Origin: Cadophora sp. MPI-SDFR-AT-0126
Lineage: Eukaryota > Ascomycota > Leotiomycetes > Helotiales > Ploettnerulaceae
Assembly: GCA_020747065.1 (NCBI GenBank)
Contig: JAGMVK010000003.1
Span: 372,001 to 436,000 of the forward strand
Direction: 5' to 3'
Length of the DNA stretch: 64,000 nt
The notes below the pieces were generated by a model, which was not told the DNA's origin, did not search any database, and saw only the letters and a program-made list of their open reading frames with translations. Shown piece by piece: positions 48,271 to 61,208 of the stretch. Position numbers and translations under genes: made by a program. Every line of letters begins with the position of its first letter. Within the stretch, counting starts at the first letter, position 1.

Positions 48271-49631
48271 TCTGTCCTATAGGCAAGGCAAACCGAAGGG
48301 GTTCGAATGGAGAGCTGGCTCGTCTGGCTCTGGCTCTGGCTTTGGCTCTGGCTCTGGCCCCGGAATTTCAATGTACGAAAGAGTTCGTGCCTCGGCGAGT
48401 AGGCGGGTACGTTTGTACGCAGATAGGTACGTGCTTTTCGAATCGGGTTTGTTTGCGAAAGAGATGGGAGTCGACGAGGTGCAGTACAGTACGAGAAGCG
48501 GAAAGAGGAAAGGATAAGTAGGCGGTTTAAAAAAACGTACAGTGTGGCTGAAATGGATTTCAAACGACGCGCAATGCGAAATAAGATCCGTTAAGATACG
48601 AAGACGCTATTGTGGAGTGCCGGGCTAACTACGGAGGTCAAGATGTCATCGCCTCGTTCTGCCAGGCGCCGTTTCATTCCTTCGCCTGCCGAAATTTTGA
48701 TCACGCTAGAAGTGAGAGGAGTCTATTCCGTAGAGTTTTTTTTCGGTTCGTTTCAAATCAGTAATGCCATTCTCTTATGTTATTCTTTAAATCCGCGTGA
48801 TAATAATCATAATAGTCATTCAATACAGTCATTCTCCTATGTGTGGTTCCTTTCGTTGCATCACGATACTTCTATTAATATTCCGAGATTTTGTCTGGGG
48901 GAGAATGGAGTGGCGTTGACGCAACCTTGACTTGGTGCCCAGTTGATTCGGTGGGGTTCACGCCAGGCGTTGCCGTCCCGGGACGTGCTGTGCAGACAGC
49001 TCGCAGTATGGTAGCCACTGTTCACTTCCAGAACGGCCTTGTGTTGTAGATTTGTTTCGGCTTCGGCGTTGACTCGGGGGAACTGTCTGGACCTGCCAAG
49101 GCATTGATTAAGAGAGTCAATACGGTATTTTAGTTTTGCGACTCTTTGTTTACATGAAAAATGTTAGGTGCCGAGAGGAATGAGCTATGTCTTCGAACAG
49201 TTTCCAACGAATAGGGGGAAATAACCCTTATACTCCTGGAAAAGGAAATCCATCTTTCCAGGCTCTTTGGATATGAGAAGAAAGTATACTTGATAAACAA
49301 GTGCAACAGCAATGCCATACCATGTTGGTAACATAGAAGAGAAGATATTTGCAGAAAATACATAGTGCTGAAGGTCATTGTACCATACATCGCCTGCGAC
49401 GTTCATAGCTATTCTACATTCACAACAGTGGCCCATAGTACAGTCTATCAGAGCGCGCCAACCGAAGAATCAGTACAAATCTATAATATCGCATACCTGA
49501 TCATCTCTGCCTGTTGGTAAAGTCTGGGGCACCATGCCTGCAGGACCCCCTCGAAAACTATCATCACCACGTTCGTGATTGTTATCCTTGTCTGTGGTAG
49601 TGCCGTGTCCATCCTCTCCCATCTCTGATGG
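48271..49631. other. Upstream region of the Zn2Cys6 gene, no gene seen
   Basis: Contains a TGGCTC hexamer tract at 48316-48358 and short frames (48610-48930 plus, 49130-49436 minus) with no motifs. Confidence 0.35.
48316..48358 (+). repeat. Imperfect TGGCTC hexamer repeat
   Basis: Seven imperfect copies of TGGCTC/TGGCTT, about 45 nt upstream of the regulator's start codon in its 5' leader or promoter. Confidence 0.8.
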
Positions 49632-50541
49632 CTATACCCCTCCTTTCAACGTTATGCCATCACTCTCGTCATCATTGAGGCGTCTCCGTGCGTTAAAATT
49701 GGGTGGGAAAACGTCTCCAGCATGTATGACGTGAAACATGACTTGAACACCCAACATAGGGAGTGCATCAAACAGATACAAGAAAACCTCATGACTAGCC
49801 ACGTATCCGTCATGCCCTTGCGCAAACTCGATGATTCGGAAGATGCATCGTAAAATGATAACTGCAGCAGCAGCGAGGAGCAGCATGAGCAGGGAGTGCC
49901 ACGAGCGCTTTCCGTGGCGGAGTGTGTATCTCGCCGACGAGGAGCGGGTCCGTTTCCAGAAAATGATTGATATAAGTAGGAATAGGCCAAAGAATGCCAA
50001 TTGGAAAAAGAGGCCGATAAGCATGACTTTCTGACCGAGATCCACCATGCTCTCTTGCGCCATCATGCCACCTCCACCTGCTTGCATGAAAAATGCAATT
50101 ACATCGCCAACCACGAATATCTTCGTCACAAGAGTCGGGCGTATCAGGGAGGCTTGGGGGTTGTTGACGAAGATGACAAGACGGCCATAGATCATGTAGA
50201 TCGTGGCAGCGTAGAGCGACGGAGGGAGGATAAGGAATAGAGATTGTATGATGTATGGGCCGAGGCTGGACGTAGATTTCGTTGAGAAGTAACGAGCGAC
50301 ATAGCCGAGCGTCATCACTGCACAAAGGAAAGGAGTCAGTTGCGCTTCCTAGAATTCATAATGCAGACTAGATTGGGTGCAACTCACTTATTGATCCAAT
50401 AACCAGAGGGGAATAAAACCAAGTTCTTTTCCGAACCATTTGGAAGACGTGACAGACTGCGCTAACGCCAAAGAAGAGAGCAGCGGCGATACAAATTCCC
50501 CCATTTGGTTGATATGGGTAGATCCCGTTGTCGTCGGCCAT
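49632..50541 (-). CDS. RTA1-family seven-span membrane protein (copy 2)
   Basis: Two exons (50541-50388 and 50317-49632) encode 279 residues starting MADDNGIYPYQPNGG. The intron (GTGAGT...GTGCAG) joins IGSI to MMTLGYVARY. Family blocks are SLGPYIIQSLFLILPPSLYA, KIFVVGDVIAFFMQAGGGGM, GQKVMLIGLFFQL, and RCIFRIIEFAQGHDGYVAS with HEVFLYLFD. The C-terminus is a short polar tail (NDDESDGITLKGGV). It should sit in the plasma membrane and influence export or tolerance of lipid-like compounds, by analogy with Rta1/Rsb1. Sequence differs substantially from copy 1, so this is an old duplication or independent recruitment. Both RTA1 genes converge on the Zn2Cys6 gene between them. Confidence 0.9.
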
Positions 50542-51534
50542 GTTTCAAGAGAATGGTTGATAGCTTCTAGAATGATATTCACAAAGGTGCAGAGGATTAC
50601 AAGCAGAGAAGGCAATGCGAAGAATACCAAATGATGTCGAAAGAATGTGGGGAATGTGAATAGCGACAGAACAGGAGGGAGGGCGGGCAATGATGGCCTT
50701 ATCAACAGCTGGGAGTTCCACATTTCCTTCCATCGTGAAAGCGTGCATCCAGCATGTTCCCACGAAGCGAATGAGAAAAATAGAACAGAGTTTACAAAAG
50801 GGAGATGTTGCTGTTTGATGTTTGGCTGAAAAGGGGAACAGGAATAGTTCGGCTAGGATGGATACGATGAACCGTATACAGTGGACTGGAGCCCGGAACA
50901 CCTGCTGCCATCGTAAAGTGCTCAGTCAGTGTACAGAGGCGCCTTGTCAAGGCAAGATAGAGATTAATGGGAAATGTCCGCGTCAACCCGGCCGCGCAAG
51001 ATTGGGCTTATTGTGCTGCCTTCAAAGACACCGAGATGCTCACGAGTGAGTTTCAGCAACCGTTACAAGTACGCGACTCCGGACAGGCGATGCAGTACGA
51101 AATGTGGGGGTACGAAATACGAAAACCTGCGCTAAGCGCCGTATTGCAACCCGAACTTAAGCTTAACGGACTTAGCCTCGCGAAGCCAAGCAGCGTTGGC
51201 TTGCACTAGGACTCCTAGCTCACTGCTAGTAACGCCCTTGGTGCGATTCCTTTCCTCTGTCTGCCTGGGTAACCAGTCAAGGGCTGTGCCATTCTCATCC
51301 ACTACATACATACAAAGAGCCGGACACTTTGCCCTTGCAAGCTGGGCATTTCCATTGACCTTCAAAGCTCTGCACATACATGAGAACATCTGTACACTTT
51401 CCGTCATCGAACGTGTAATCTTCATTTCTGCAAGGCCATCGCCCAAATTACATGACCCCGCATTGACTGACATCAGTTCTCACAAGTTTAGTGGCGAAAG
51501 TGCTTGTGAACTCTTCACAACCCCCCTTGGCAAA
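50542..51534. other. Divergent intergenic space
   Basis: Promoter region for RTA1 copy 2 and the glycosyltransferase. Overlapping frames on both strands have no domain signal. Confidence 0.35.
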
Positions 51535-54500
51535 ATGGGCGACAGAAAGCATGGACACGGAGACCAGCCTAACTCAGCGAGACCAGAGATTGCATCCGAT
51601 GACAGTCAGAACCAGCAGACTTGGGATGATGGAGCGGAGCCTCCTCCAGATTTTGAGTGGGAGAAGCCACCTATATACGAGCTGGTCGGATCTGGTCAAG
51701 ACGCATCAACAAATGTTGTTGTTCAAGGTAGGCTTGAGCACTCGTGCTGCTCTCGAGCTTGTGGACATTCCCGAACTTCTCTGCTAATTTCAGCCTCGCC
51801 CTAGATGACGGACGAGTCGCTATCAGTCTTTTTACTTCTGGCAAAACACCGACTCAGGTGCCCATTCCGTCCGAGCCAAAGCCATACACCATACTGAATG
51901 GCACAAACTCTAAAGCTCCGAATCTGAATGTCGTGATTCAAATAGTCGGCAGCCGAGGTGAGAAGCCACGGCCATGCATTTTTACGACACAACTAACTTA
52001 TTCCAGGGGATGTGCAACCATTCTTAGCTCTGGGAAATGAGCTAAGGGCAGCTGGACATCGGGTACGAATCGCGACTCACGATGTATTTCGAGACTTTGT
52101 CAGAGAATCCGGTTTAGAATTCTTCCCGATAGGAGGAGATCCCTCAGCTTTAATGGCTGTGAGTGGATTGCTATCACCGATTGTTACTGACTAACACTCC
52201 TGTTAGTATATGGTTAAGAATCCTGGTATCATCCCGAAGTTTGAAACTATTATGAGTGGAGAAATCGCACAGAAGCGCAAGATGGTTTACAAGATGCTCC
52301 AAGGTTGCTGGAGGTCATGTATCGAACCGGATCCCGAAACAAATATACCATTTGTCGCAGAAGTCATCATCGCCAATCCGCCCAGTTTTGCTCATGTGCA
52401 CTGTGCACAAGCCTTAGGTGTGCCTTTGCACCTCATGTTTACTATGCCTTGGAGCCCCACCAAAGCATTTCCTCATCCCTTGGCAGATATCAAACAGTCA
52501 GATGCAGATTTACATACGACAAACTATTTATCCTACGGGCTCGTTGAATTGATGACATGGCAGGGGTATATGGCTGTCCTGATGTTGCTGCCAACGTGTA
52601 CTAATGCGAGTTTAGTCTTTCCGATATAATCAATCTATTTCGCAAGAAATCGCTAGGCCTCGACTCAGTGCCCATGACGATGGGGCCTGGAATTGCCGAG
52701 ACGCTGCAGGTGCCTTTCACTTACTGCTGGTCCCCGGCTTTTGTACCTAAGCCCTTAGATTGGCCTAATTATATCGGTGAGCTGGAATATTACCAGACCC
52801 CAAATGTCATCTGAGCTTTATATTGACTTTTGACAGATGTGTGTGGTTTTTTCTTCAGGGAAGAGCCATCTTTTACCCCTGATGATGAATTGGATACCTT
52901 CTTAAGATCCGGCCCGCCACCAGTTTACATTGGCTTCGGTAGTATTGTGATGGATGATGCGGAAAAGATGACTTCTATACTACTCGCGGCAGTCAGAGCG
53001 TGTGGCGTGAGAGCGATTATTTCCCGTGGATGGAGTAAGCTTGGAACGGGCGCGCACGACCCAAATGTCTTATTCCTAGGAGACTGTCCCCATGGTATAC
53101 TAAGCTGCCTACTTGAGTTTAGTAGATCCTCACTGACCTGTGTCAAGAATGGCTTTTCAAGCACGTATCATGTGTTGTGCATCATGGTGGTGCAGGCACT
53201 ACAGCATGTGGACTTCTCAACGGACGACCAACAACTATCGTCCCCTTCTTTGGAGAGTAAGTTCTCTCCTACCAAAGCTCCGATCCATGAATCTTTAGAA
53301 AGTCCCTATGCAAAGCGCAAATAAAAATATGGACGATGAGCTAAAAATGGTGGCACTTGTAGTCAAGCTTTCTGGGGTCAGATGATTGCTACTGCACGCG
53401 CCGGCCCACAACCCATTCACCACACAAGGCTCAACGAGAACAACCTTACCCAGGCTATCCAGTACTGTCTCACACAAGAAGCAGTCAACGCAGCCAAGGA
53501 GATCTCTCGCAAAATGAAGGCAGAATTTGGAGTTCAGACTGCGGCGGAATCATTCTACAAAAACCTACCAGTGGACGCCATGAGATGCGATCTACTCCCA
53601 GAAGAGCCCGCTGTTTGGGCATATACCCGACTGAAGTCGAAGAAGCCCATCAAGCTCTCCGACAAAGCAGCTTTTATCTTGACCGAGCACAAAAAGATAG
53701 ACCCGAAACATCTCAAGCTGTAAGTCCTCCGCAAAGAGACTCTGTCCACTTTAAGCTCTCTCCCATATACTAAATATCATACCAGCTATCAACCCAAGCC
53801 GATAACGATAGAAAACCTGCGGTGGGACCCCGTGACTGCTGGCTCGTCTGTACTTCTTGGTGTGATGTTCAACTTCACGGCCGGCTTCAGCCAAGTGTTC
53901 ACAGGTCCCGCGAAAGCCTTCCAAAAGAAAGAAAACGGGGGAGGTGGAAAGGAAGCCGCACTCACGTTCGGAAAAGGCTTCGGAAAGATGATCGGAGTGC
54001 TTCCCAAAGCTACTCTCGTCGATTTTCCATTGGCGATAACTGAAGGCTTGCACCATATGCCGCGATTGTACGGGGACGAGGTTCGGAATCATGGCCAAGT
54101 GAAGGATTGGAAGTCTGGGGGCGTCGTTGCTGGGAAGGTAGGCACCATTAGATTTCTTTCATCGAATTTGCAGCTCCCAAACAAGCGAAACTAACTAATA
54201 TCAACTACTAGACTTTTGGATACGGATTTATGGATGGCCTCTCCGGCACCATCGTCAAGCCTTACAAAGGGGCGAAAGAGGGGGGTTGGGCCGGATTTGG
54301 AAAAGGACTGGGGAAGGGAGCCATGGGGCTGGTTACTGGGCCAGGCGCAGGTATGTCGTATTTCGATCTCGCTTGTTCCGTGGCGAAATCTGCTACCGAC
54401 ATGGCTTGCTCGACACGACAGAAGGCTAAAAATATTCAGGCATGTTTGGGCTCTTTGCATATCCGTTCCAAGGAATGTACAAGTCGATGACCCCCTCCTC

Positions 54501-54675
54501 GTCACTGTCGCCCGCGCAACGGAAGATCATGCTAGCACGGCAAGTTTATGGCTCTTACATGGCCCGGCAGCGCGAGTATGCAACGCAAGACAAAGAAGAA
54601 GGACTCGGAGACAGCAGTTCGAGCGTCGTTCTTGGAGGATTTGAAAGACTGAGAAGCGAGTCGAGGCAGAAATAG
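51535..54675 (+). CDS. Sterol 3-beta-glucosyltransferase-like UDP-glycosyltransferase (GT1)
   Basis: Multi-exon gene starting [18 protein letters not shown] (exon 1 51535-51727). A disordered N-terminus precedes the GT28-type donor-fold start [20 protein letters not shown] and [10 protein letters not shown]. The C-terminal lobe has [14 protein letters not shown] and the UDP-sugar box [20 protein letters not shown] with [18 protein letters not shown]; the Asp-Gln pair is rebuilt across an intron near 53260-53365. These match fungal sterol/UGT80-type enzymes that glucosylate membrane sterols. Unusually, a ~250-residue C-terminal extension follows: [16 protein letters not shown], a Gly/Lys-rich [20 protein letters not shown], then [20 protein letters not shown] and [16 protein letters not shown]. 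It resembles the Gly-rich C-terminal region of VPS13-type lipid-transfer proteins. PH/GRAM domains seen in yeast Ugt51 are absent. It lies next to RTA1 copy 2. Confidence 0.87.
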
Positions 54676-55902
54676 TGTGGAAGTCTAGAACAAAAGAGAT
54701 TCTTGCAACGAAGGGGAGCAGACGAAGCTGTGCTTGATTTTGAACTTTATTAGTCGAGTGTCAGCATGACTTTTGTAACGGTATTTCAAAGGTGAAATTG
54801 AAGTTGAGCTTCAAAAGACTGCTCGGTGCAGTAGTAATGCTGTGATTGGACAAGACACTGTGTTGTATGATAGATGTCATAGTCGACAGTCACGGAAAAG
54901 TCAATTGTTGGTATCACCTGGATCTAGCAGCCATCTAGTATACTAAACTAATAGCTGGCCAGTAGGCAAAAGCAGAGGCAATGTCCATTCAAGAATATTC
55001 TAACGATTCGCCACCTGCTTTCGGAAAGTAGAGAGCAGAATTTGTCTTGTCACTGGTACTTACCAAGATTTGATAGAAGACCTAAATACGACGAGATGAA
55101 AGTGATGATCATAAAGCGTCCAAGAGAAAAGGTATCTAAAAAGCATGAAGTTGGGGAGAGGGGGTTGAGGCGTGTGAGAGCTAATGATATTGAGGTTGGC
55201 GCAATCTTAGTCGATGTAGCATTACCCTAACAGCTTATTCTATTATTGGATTGAAATTGATTTAGAGAGTATGTTGGTCTTGACACCACCAACTAGGAAG
55301 GGGTACCATGTCGATTTCCTCATCCCGGTGCCATTTGTGGCAACGAATTAGAGGTACTTTGCACGAGTGGCTGTACAACCAGGATATCCAAGATGGAGTG
55401 CCCTTAGAAGATCGTTTGCTCAGGCGTCACCTGTTTCAACAAAGTAGTTGCATCTAACATGGATTTTGCTGCAGAATTGATATTCCCCTCGTGATACTTG
55501 CGAGAAAACTGTCTCAACATTGTGTAAGCAACACACAATCCTCGTTATTTATAGTTTATGCTGTGAATCCACTTACTGGACCCTTCTTCCTTGGCAACCC
55601 TTGTATGCTGCCCCTTTTTTGAGTAGGCCATTAGCTATGAGGGCTCGAGAGCTGCCAGGAATAACTTGAAAGTACTTAGACGGGGATTGGATGATCTATT
55701 CGCAGATAAATATTTTCATTGAGCAATTGGAAATCTTTTAAATTGAGATTCCTGATCAAAGACTGGAAAGACATTTTGCCAGTAAATGGCTTTCACCTTT
55801 CCGTCTTTGACTACGGCCTCTGAAGAATGAAAATAGATTTGAATTGGGATAATATTTATAGCACCAGGGCATTACTATAAAGTCAAACTGTTTTTCTGTA
55901 AG
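54676..55902. other. Intergenic, no gene seen
   Basis: Only short frames, e.g. 55042-55230 starting with TTG. It includes the promoter of the small gene at 55903. Confidence 0.35.
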
Positions 55903-56391
55903 ATGTCTGATCATCCGAGCAACCACAAGCAACAGATCATAGAGGAATTCTCTCATCAAAGCCAAAACCCGTACATAACTCCCCAGAGCCAGACACGCTT
56001 ATTTCTTGACTTCTCCAAACCACCGACACCTAAACACCAGCTTCGCAAAATGTCTTATGAAGTGTCAGATCAATTTTCCAATCACGCTGAGCGTCTCTGC
56101 AAAAAGCTGAAGCTCGGCATTAACGAAACCATCGAGACAACACTGCCTCAGAAATACCACAGCGAGGAATTTGAGGGAATTGGACCTAAGGACAAAGCAA
56201 CCATCATGACACTCTGGGTGCAGAAGCCTGATAGTAAGACACAGATCCACATGAGCAAAGATTTGTTGGGATCTTTGAAAAAGCTGGCGTTGAATGGCCG
56301 GGGTGCAATGGAAGAATTTAATGAGGTCAGGTGGAAGTTCATGGAGCAGACGAAGGGTGACATGACGGACAGTACTATGAGTAGTCTCTGA
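55903..56391 (+). CDS. Small orphan protein (162 aa)
   Basis: Single-exon frame with ATG at 55903 and TGA at 56389-56391. The product is polar and Lys/Glu-rich, with predicted helices (SNHAERLCKKLKLGINETIE; LLGSLKKLALNGRGAMEEF). It has no signal peptide, membrane span or family I know. An internal Met (KMSYEVSDQFS) about 50 residues in is an alternative start that would remove a Ser/Gln/Pro-rich leader. Codon use and even composition support real coding, but no homologue is recalled. Confidence 0.5.
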   Translation: MSDHPSNHKQQIIEEFSHQSQNPYITPQSQTRLFLDFSKPPTPKHQLRKMSYEVSDQFSNHAERLCKKLKLGINETIETTLPQKYHSEEFEGIGPKDKATIMTLWVQKPDSKTQIHMSKDLLGSLKKLALNGRGAMEEFNEVRWKFMEQTKGDMTDSTMSSL

Positions 56392-57281
56392 GGTTGAGGC
56401 CGGCAACGACAAAGACCAGTGGAATCAAATTGGGTTTGGATTTGGCGTCGTATTGATCAGTCCGCTAATTTTTGAGTAATGCATGTCTTTCAGAAATCCA
56501 TTAGCTTGCTAGATGATCTTCCATTGCCCTGCTTGAATTGAGTGCCGTCCGCATGGATTCTTTGCAATCCATCCCGAGGACACGATAATATGAGTGAATG
56601 CACGAGAGAGACAGTTCACACCCCTCGATATCTCTCCGAATAATTCTAGGAAAGGTATTGAAAAATTTTCAATTGACTCAAAAAATCCAAGGCTTGATGT
56701 GACTGAACACAGATTCACTGCTGTGGCTTCTTATCACTTTGGACAATTGGTTGATATCTTTCACGATCCGTAATGCAGCTCGAAGTATTCTTAAAAAATC
56801 CTCGAAACTCCTATCTGAATGATTCACGGGCAGATAATGTTTTCTCTCCTCAGAGAACAAGATTGAAAATTAGCATAATCTACACGATCGGCAAATAAGA
56901 CATGTCTAGTCAGGAAGAGCTTGTTCAAGTGCTATTACAAATGCTAGAAAGCTGTTTAGAAAAACATTGAAACTAAGAATGGATTGATTTCAAAGGTATC
57001 TATAGCGCTGACAAAAACATATTCACTTATCAAGTCTAACCGCAGTGAGCAAGCCATTCTTTGTGCTGAGATTAAAAATTTTAAAATAAATTCAGTCGAT
57101 AGAAATCTGCCTTTCAAAAATGGACTATTTTGGTCGAGGATTGATTCCCTTGTGTCGTATCCGACAAGTCCAAGTGACAATAAAAAATGACTGATGAAGC
57201 GGGATGGGTGAACGTGGTGGAACTCATTCGACGATGGATTTATATGAGCAAAGGGAACCAGTACATATTTTTAAAAGCTCA
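56392..57281. other. Intergenic, no gene seen
   Basis: AT-rich 3' space between a plus-strand and a minus-strand gene. Short frames only. Confidence 0.35.
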
Positions 57282-59534
57282 TCATGAGCACGGAGTGCCC
57301 TTCCTAATTTTAGTTACCGTTCCAGTCAAGCCAAATGCAGCATGTTGCAGATTCCCATCACTATTTTCCCCTCTTTCAGCAGTGTCTCTCGTTGACCCGC
57401 CAGTTGCCCCAGCCAAAACCCCAAACATTACCTTTTCTTTCATCATCGCCTGCCCCGTTCCCAAACACGCACCGTTAGCCAGCACATCGAGGTCTGGATT
57501 CCTAGTCGTCGCCATGACTGTGGAGAAAGTAGTCCGGTGGTATATCCCGTTCTCGATCAACGAGGCAACACCGACAATTACGCAGATCAGCGCGACGAAA
57601 ATTGTTGCACCGTAAGAGATGAGGAGATTGTTTTGATCGTAGCTGTACACATTGCTGGTGGTTCCGATCCGTACTGGGACCCGGACTTTTGAGGTCATTC
57701 CGTCCACGCTGAGCATGCTAATGGTGATGTTATTCGCGAGATCTTCGAGCGCTAGATCGATGGTCTTGTTTCTACACATCCATGGCTCGCGGGGGAAGAT
57801 GCGCGATGTGTTGAAATCCAGATTTCTGGCCCAATAACTGTCTGCGAACTCGTCGCAGGCTGCAAGATCGGTCAGAAGGATCCTGCTCGAGGCTTGTGAC
57901 AGCTGGATGAATTCTTCTTGGATCTTCGTCGTCATGTTCTCCAAGGAGACATTGCCGTAAATATTATATCCTAGGGCTAGGAAGCTTGCGTAGTAAGCGC
58001 TGTTTTGATTATTCTCCAGCGAAGCTCCCCCTCCTAGAGTGGCATTGCCGTATGGGATCAGCAATGCAGTTGTGTTGGATGGCGCAACGGGGGGTAGCAC
58101 TTGAACGTGCTGATGGGTGACTTTTCCGACTCCGCCGATGTATTCAAACCCTACGTCAAAAGACGCGTTGACGAGAGAGCAGACTATATTGCGGTCGGCT
58201 GTCTGGACCCAGAGCTGCTGGCTTCCGTTGTAAGCTTTGCCTCTGAAGTCCAAGTATTCTGGCGTCAACTCTGCCTGCCACTAGATCTGGTCAGCGACCG
58301 TGTTTGACGAGTCAATCTGACACGATGGCGGCGCAATATTACTTGACCAGTTAGGTGACTTTTCTTACATTATTGTAGTTCTTCAGAAGGTCCTCTCGTC
58401 GATACGGCTCGTCTGGAGCATTCTGGGTTGGACTGAACGAACTCATGATCAAAAATCCGGAAACCCCTTTATCAGAAGAATTGGCGATGCTGCCTGTCGT
58501 AACAATGCGGTGTACATCGAAGAAAACTCTTTCATATTCTTTGAACGCCGCTGTCTGGCCAGCATCCGGATCTTCGCATTGGATACTTGGACCATAGAAT
58601 TGGACGTTGAAAGATGAATTTGCAGACGGAGCCAAAGGCGGAATAATTGCGCCGCGCAACGCAGAGGACACTGCTGTTTTCAGATGTATTGCTGTTGGAT
58701 CTATCGTAGGGTCCGTGTTGATTGTCTGTATTTGCCACCAAGATGATGTGTTGTAATCAGGGACTGGCATCAAGTGAAAGGATGTTGAGTTTTGCAACGC
58801 CGGCACGATAGACAAAGTGGTAGCAGGAGTTAGACCTCCCAGGAACAACAGCCAAGAGAGGAGCCCCAATACCGCAGCAATCTTTGCGCCACCAAGAAGC
58901 CTCAGACTGAGAATTGACATGATCCTGACAGGTAGAGTGAACAATTTGTCCAAAGTGTCAATGGCAAAAGACTTCCGCCGGATTGTGTACCTAATGGTCG
59001 GGGATTCAGTAAATATGCTCAGATGATAGGGAGTATTCAGATTACACGGGTATGCAAAACAAAATGGGGGAAGTTGATGTTTCCCAGCATGACCTACCAC
59101 ATGTACTGATTGTACGACTCGTCGATCGCCACCTTGAGGCAGGCCAAAACCAAGAAGACAAATACATTTCCGACTTGCTTGACGGCTTGTTGGCCAATTT
59201 CACTGTCTCCAACGACTTTTCCATCCAATGCACGATAGATCAGATGATGCGCAATGGCGAGTCCGATTCCCAACAGAGTAAATAGCGGTAGCTGGAGGGG
59301 TTCGCCTAGCCATGATATCCCCCACTTTGCGGTTCTGATTGAAGGGCTTGAGGAGATCTCACCGCCGAGGAAAGAATCCGTTACATGAGAAGCTTCTTTG
59401 TTCTCAGGTCTGTGAGCTGTATCTTCAACCGGGCTGAAGCCATCTTGATAATTGGAAATGTCAATCTCAGGGCTGGCTGCATTAGGCATATACTCTGTCG
59501 AATGCACGCGAGGAGGCACAGGTTTGCGCTGCAT
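57282..59534 (-). CDS. Polytopic membrane glycoprotein, uncharacterised fungal family (685 aa)
   Basis: Three exons (59534-59098, 58990-58369, 58280-57282) keep frame for 685 residues. The ATG at 59534 (MQRKPVPPRVHSTEY) is chosen because the longer upstream frame opens with TTG. A polar cytosolic N-terminus of about 70 residues is followed by two spans (LFTLLGIGLAIAHHLIY; VFVFLVLACLKVAI), then a span at AAVLGLLSWLLFLGGL. A large loop of about 390 residues follows with more than ten N-x-S/T sites and several Cys, as expected for an exposed domain. The last span (ISYGATIFVALICVIVGVAS) leads to a cytosolic tail with NPDLDVLANGACLG. This architecture recurs in Pezizomycotina genomes without a known role. 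No enzymatic motif is visible. Confidence 0.8.
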
Positions 59535-61208
59535 ACTGGCATGGATATTGGCGGCGGGCGAGAAATAAAAGAAGGAAGACAAACTTGAAAATCGTCGAAG
59601 GGAATGGGAATTGATATCTTGAGGTGTCAGGGAGTGCAAATGCGGGTTGGGTGAGGCTGAGCCACCTTGCAGTGATACAGACCCATTTGGGGGCCAAAAA
59701 AAATTAACTGACCTATCAAGTGGGTCAAGGCTTACTCGAAATTTTTTGTGTGACGCTGTGCCTCACTATTGCATGGCAAATATCTTCCCGTGGAATGCAA
59801 AGTGCAACGGAAACCTTACCAAGAATCAAGCGCCCACGGTAAATCTTGCGGCTAGTCCACGCGATGGTGCCAGAAGGCTTAGTATCAACCCCAAAACCAA
59901 AATTCCAACTGGAAATACCACAGATCGCATATATCTATGAATGAAAGAACAACAGCAGGATTTTAGACATGAGGTTTGAAGTAGGCGAGAGAGGTTCTCC
60001 CAATGGAATGCATATTCCCTAGTAGCTGTGGTGACATGAAAGCTCATCTCTTTGCAGCACCAATTTGCCAATCCAGACTCGGTATTCGAGCCTTGCCGGT
60101 CGGCGGGAGGCTTTGTTAGTTGAGACTCTAGTAAGTGTCTATTCTCAGAGTGCAGCCAGTGACTGACTTTGACATTATGGACTTGCAAGCGCCAACCGGA
60201 CTACAGGACTCTTAAAAGACAAGGGGAAACTCATACTTAAGCTGATCTCCCGTTTTTGAGTTGACTATGTATTCTGAAGCACATAAGAAGCGTTACACAC
60301 CCTGGCCAGCGGTGTCTCTTGGTAGCATCAGCATCCTCTCGGCATTGGCCACACTAAGTTAGTGGTTTTCTTATTCAGAAACCTCTGGCATCTTTCTATC
60401 TACCAAGAGATGGTCAAGTCGTTCGTGCAAACGATAAATCTAATGCAGAATGGATTGAAGGACAACGGATATGACAAACAACAAAGGCAAAACAAAGGTG
60501 AAAGGAGGCTTAAGAAGAACACGTGATGTGAACCGCACGATAGAAGATATGGGGCTTGGAAATCGCATTGGACAAGAAATGGCTCATACACGTCCTGCAG
60601 AGCCATTCAGCTGAGCCGATTCTTAAGTGGAGAAGTGGATCGTGCAAGGTCGATCAGAGTCATGTTTTACTGATGGCCATGATCATGAATCGTTCGATGT
60701 CGTGTTTTCTCGCACCGGTGATGAGCTGGTAAAAGTGGAGACGAGAAGCATCGGACCAAGCCGATCAATCCTTACACACAGAAATGAGATCATTGATGCC
60801 GATATGTAGATTGTTTCTTTGTTTACTTGAATGAAAGTAGAAGAACCGATTGTCAACAAAAGATACGAAAATGGGATGGTGTCCTTCGAGGTCCTCGTGA
60901 CCCCTGACGGTAAGACCCGCTCAGCGGTTTTCTGATTTGGCCAGGGGCCTAGCGCAGCACTAACCCTAGCGACTCCACTAAAAGCACTGGCTCCACTCAC
61001 TACCCCGCATTCTCAAAGCAGACTCACGTGAGGACATGCCACACCACTTACACCTCTCTTCTTCTCCTTCCAGTCAGCTCTTCCTTTCTCTTCATCCCAC
61101 ACACACACATCAATATCAACAACGCCAGCATCAAAAGCCTCACTTTCTCCTCTTCCAGACACTCAGCACCTCTCCAAGCACCCATTGCATACACATCCAG
61201 TCGCAATC
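59535..61208. other. Divergent intergenic space
   Basis: No supported gene. The right end (61020-61208) is pyrimidine-rich with CA/CT runs, typical of a highly used fungal promoter and leader of the DJ-1/PfpI gene. Confidence 0.4.
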
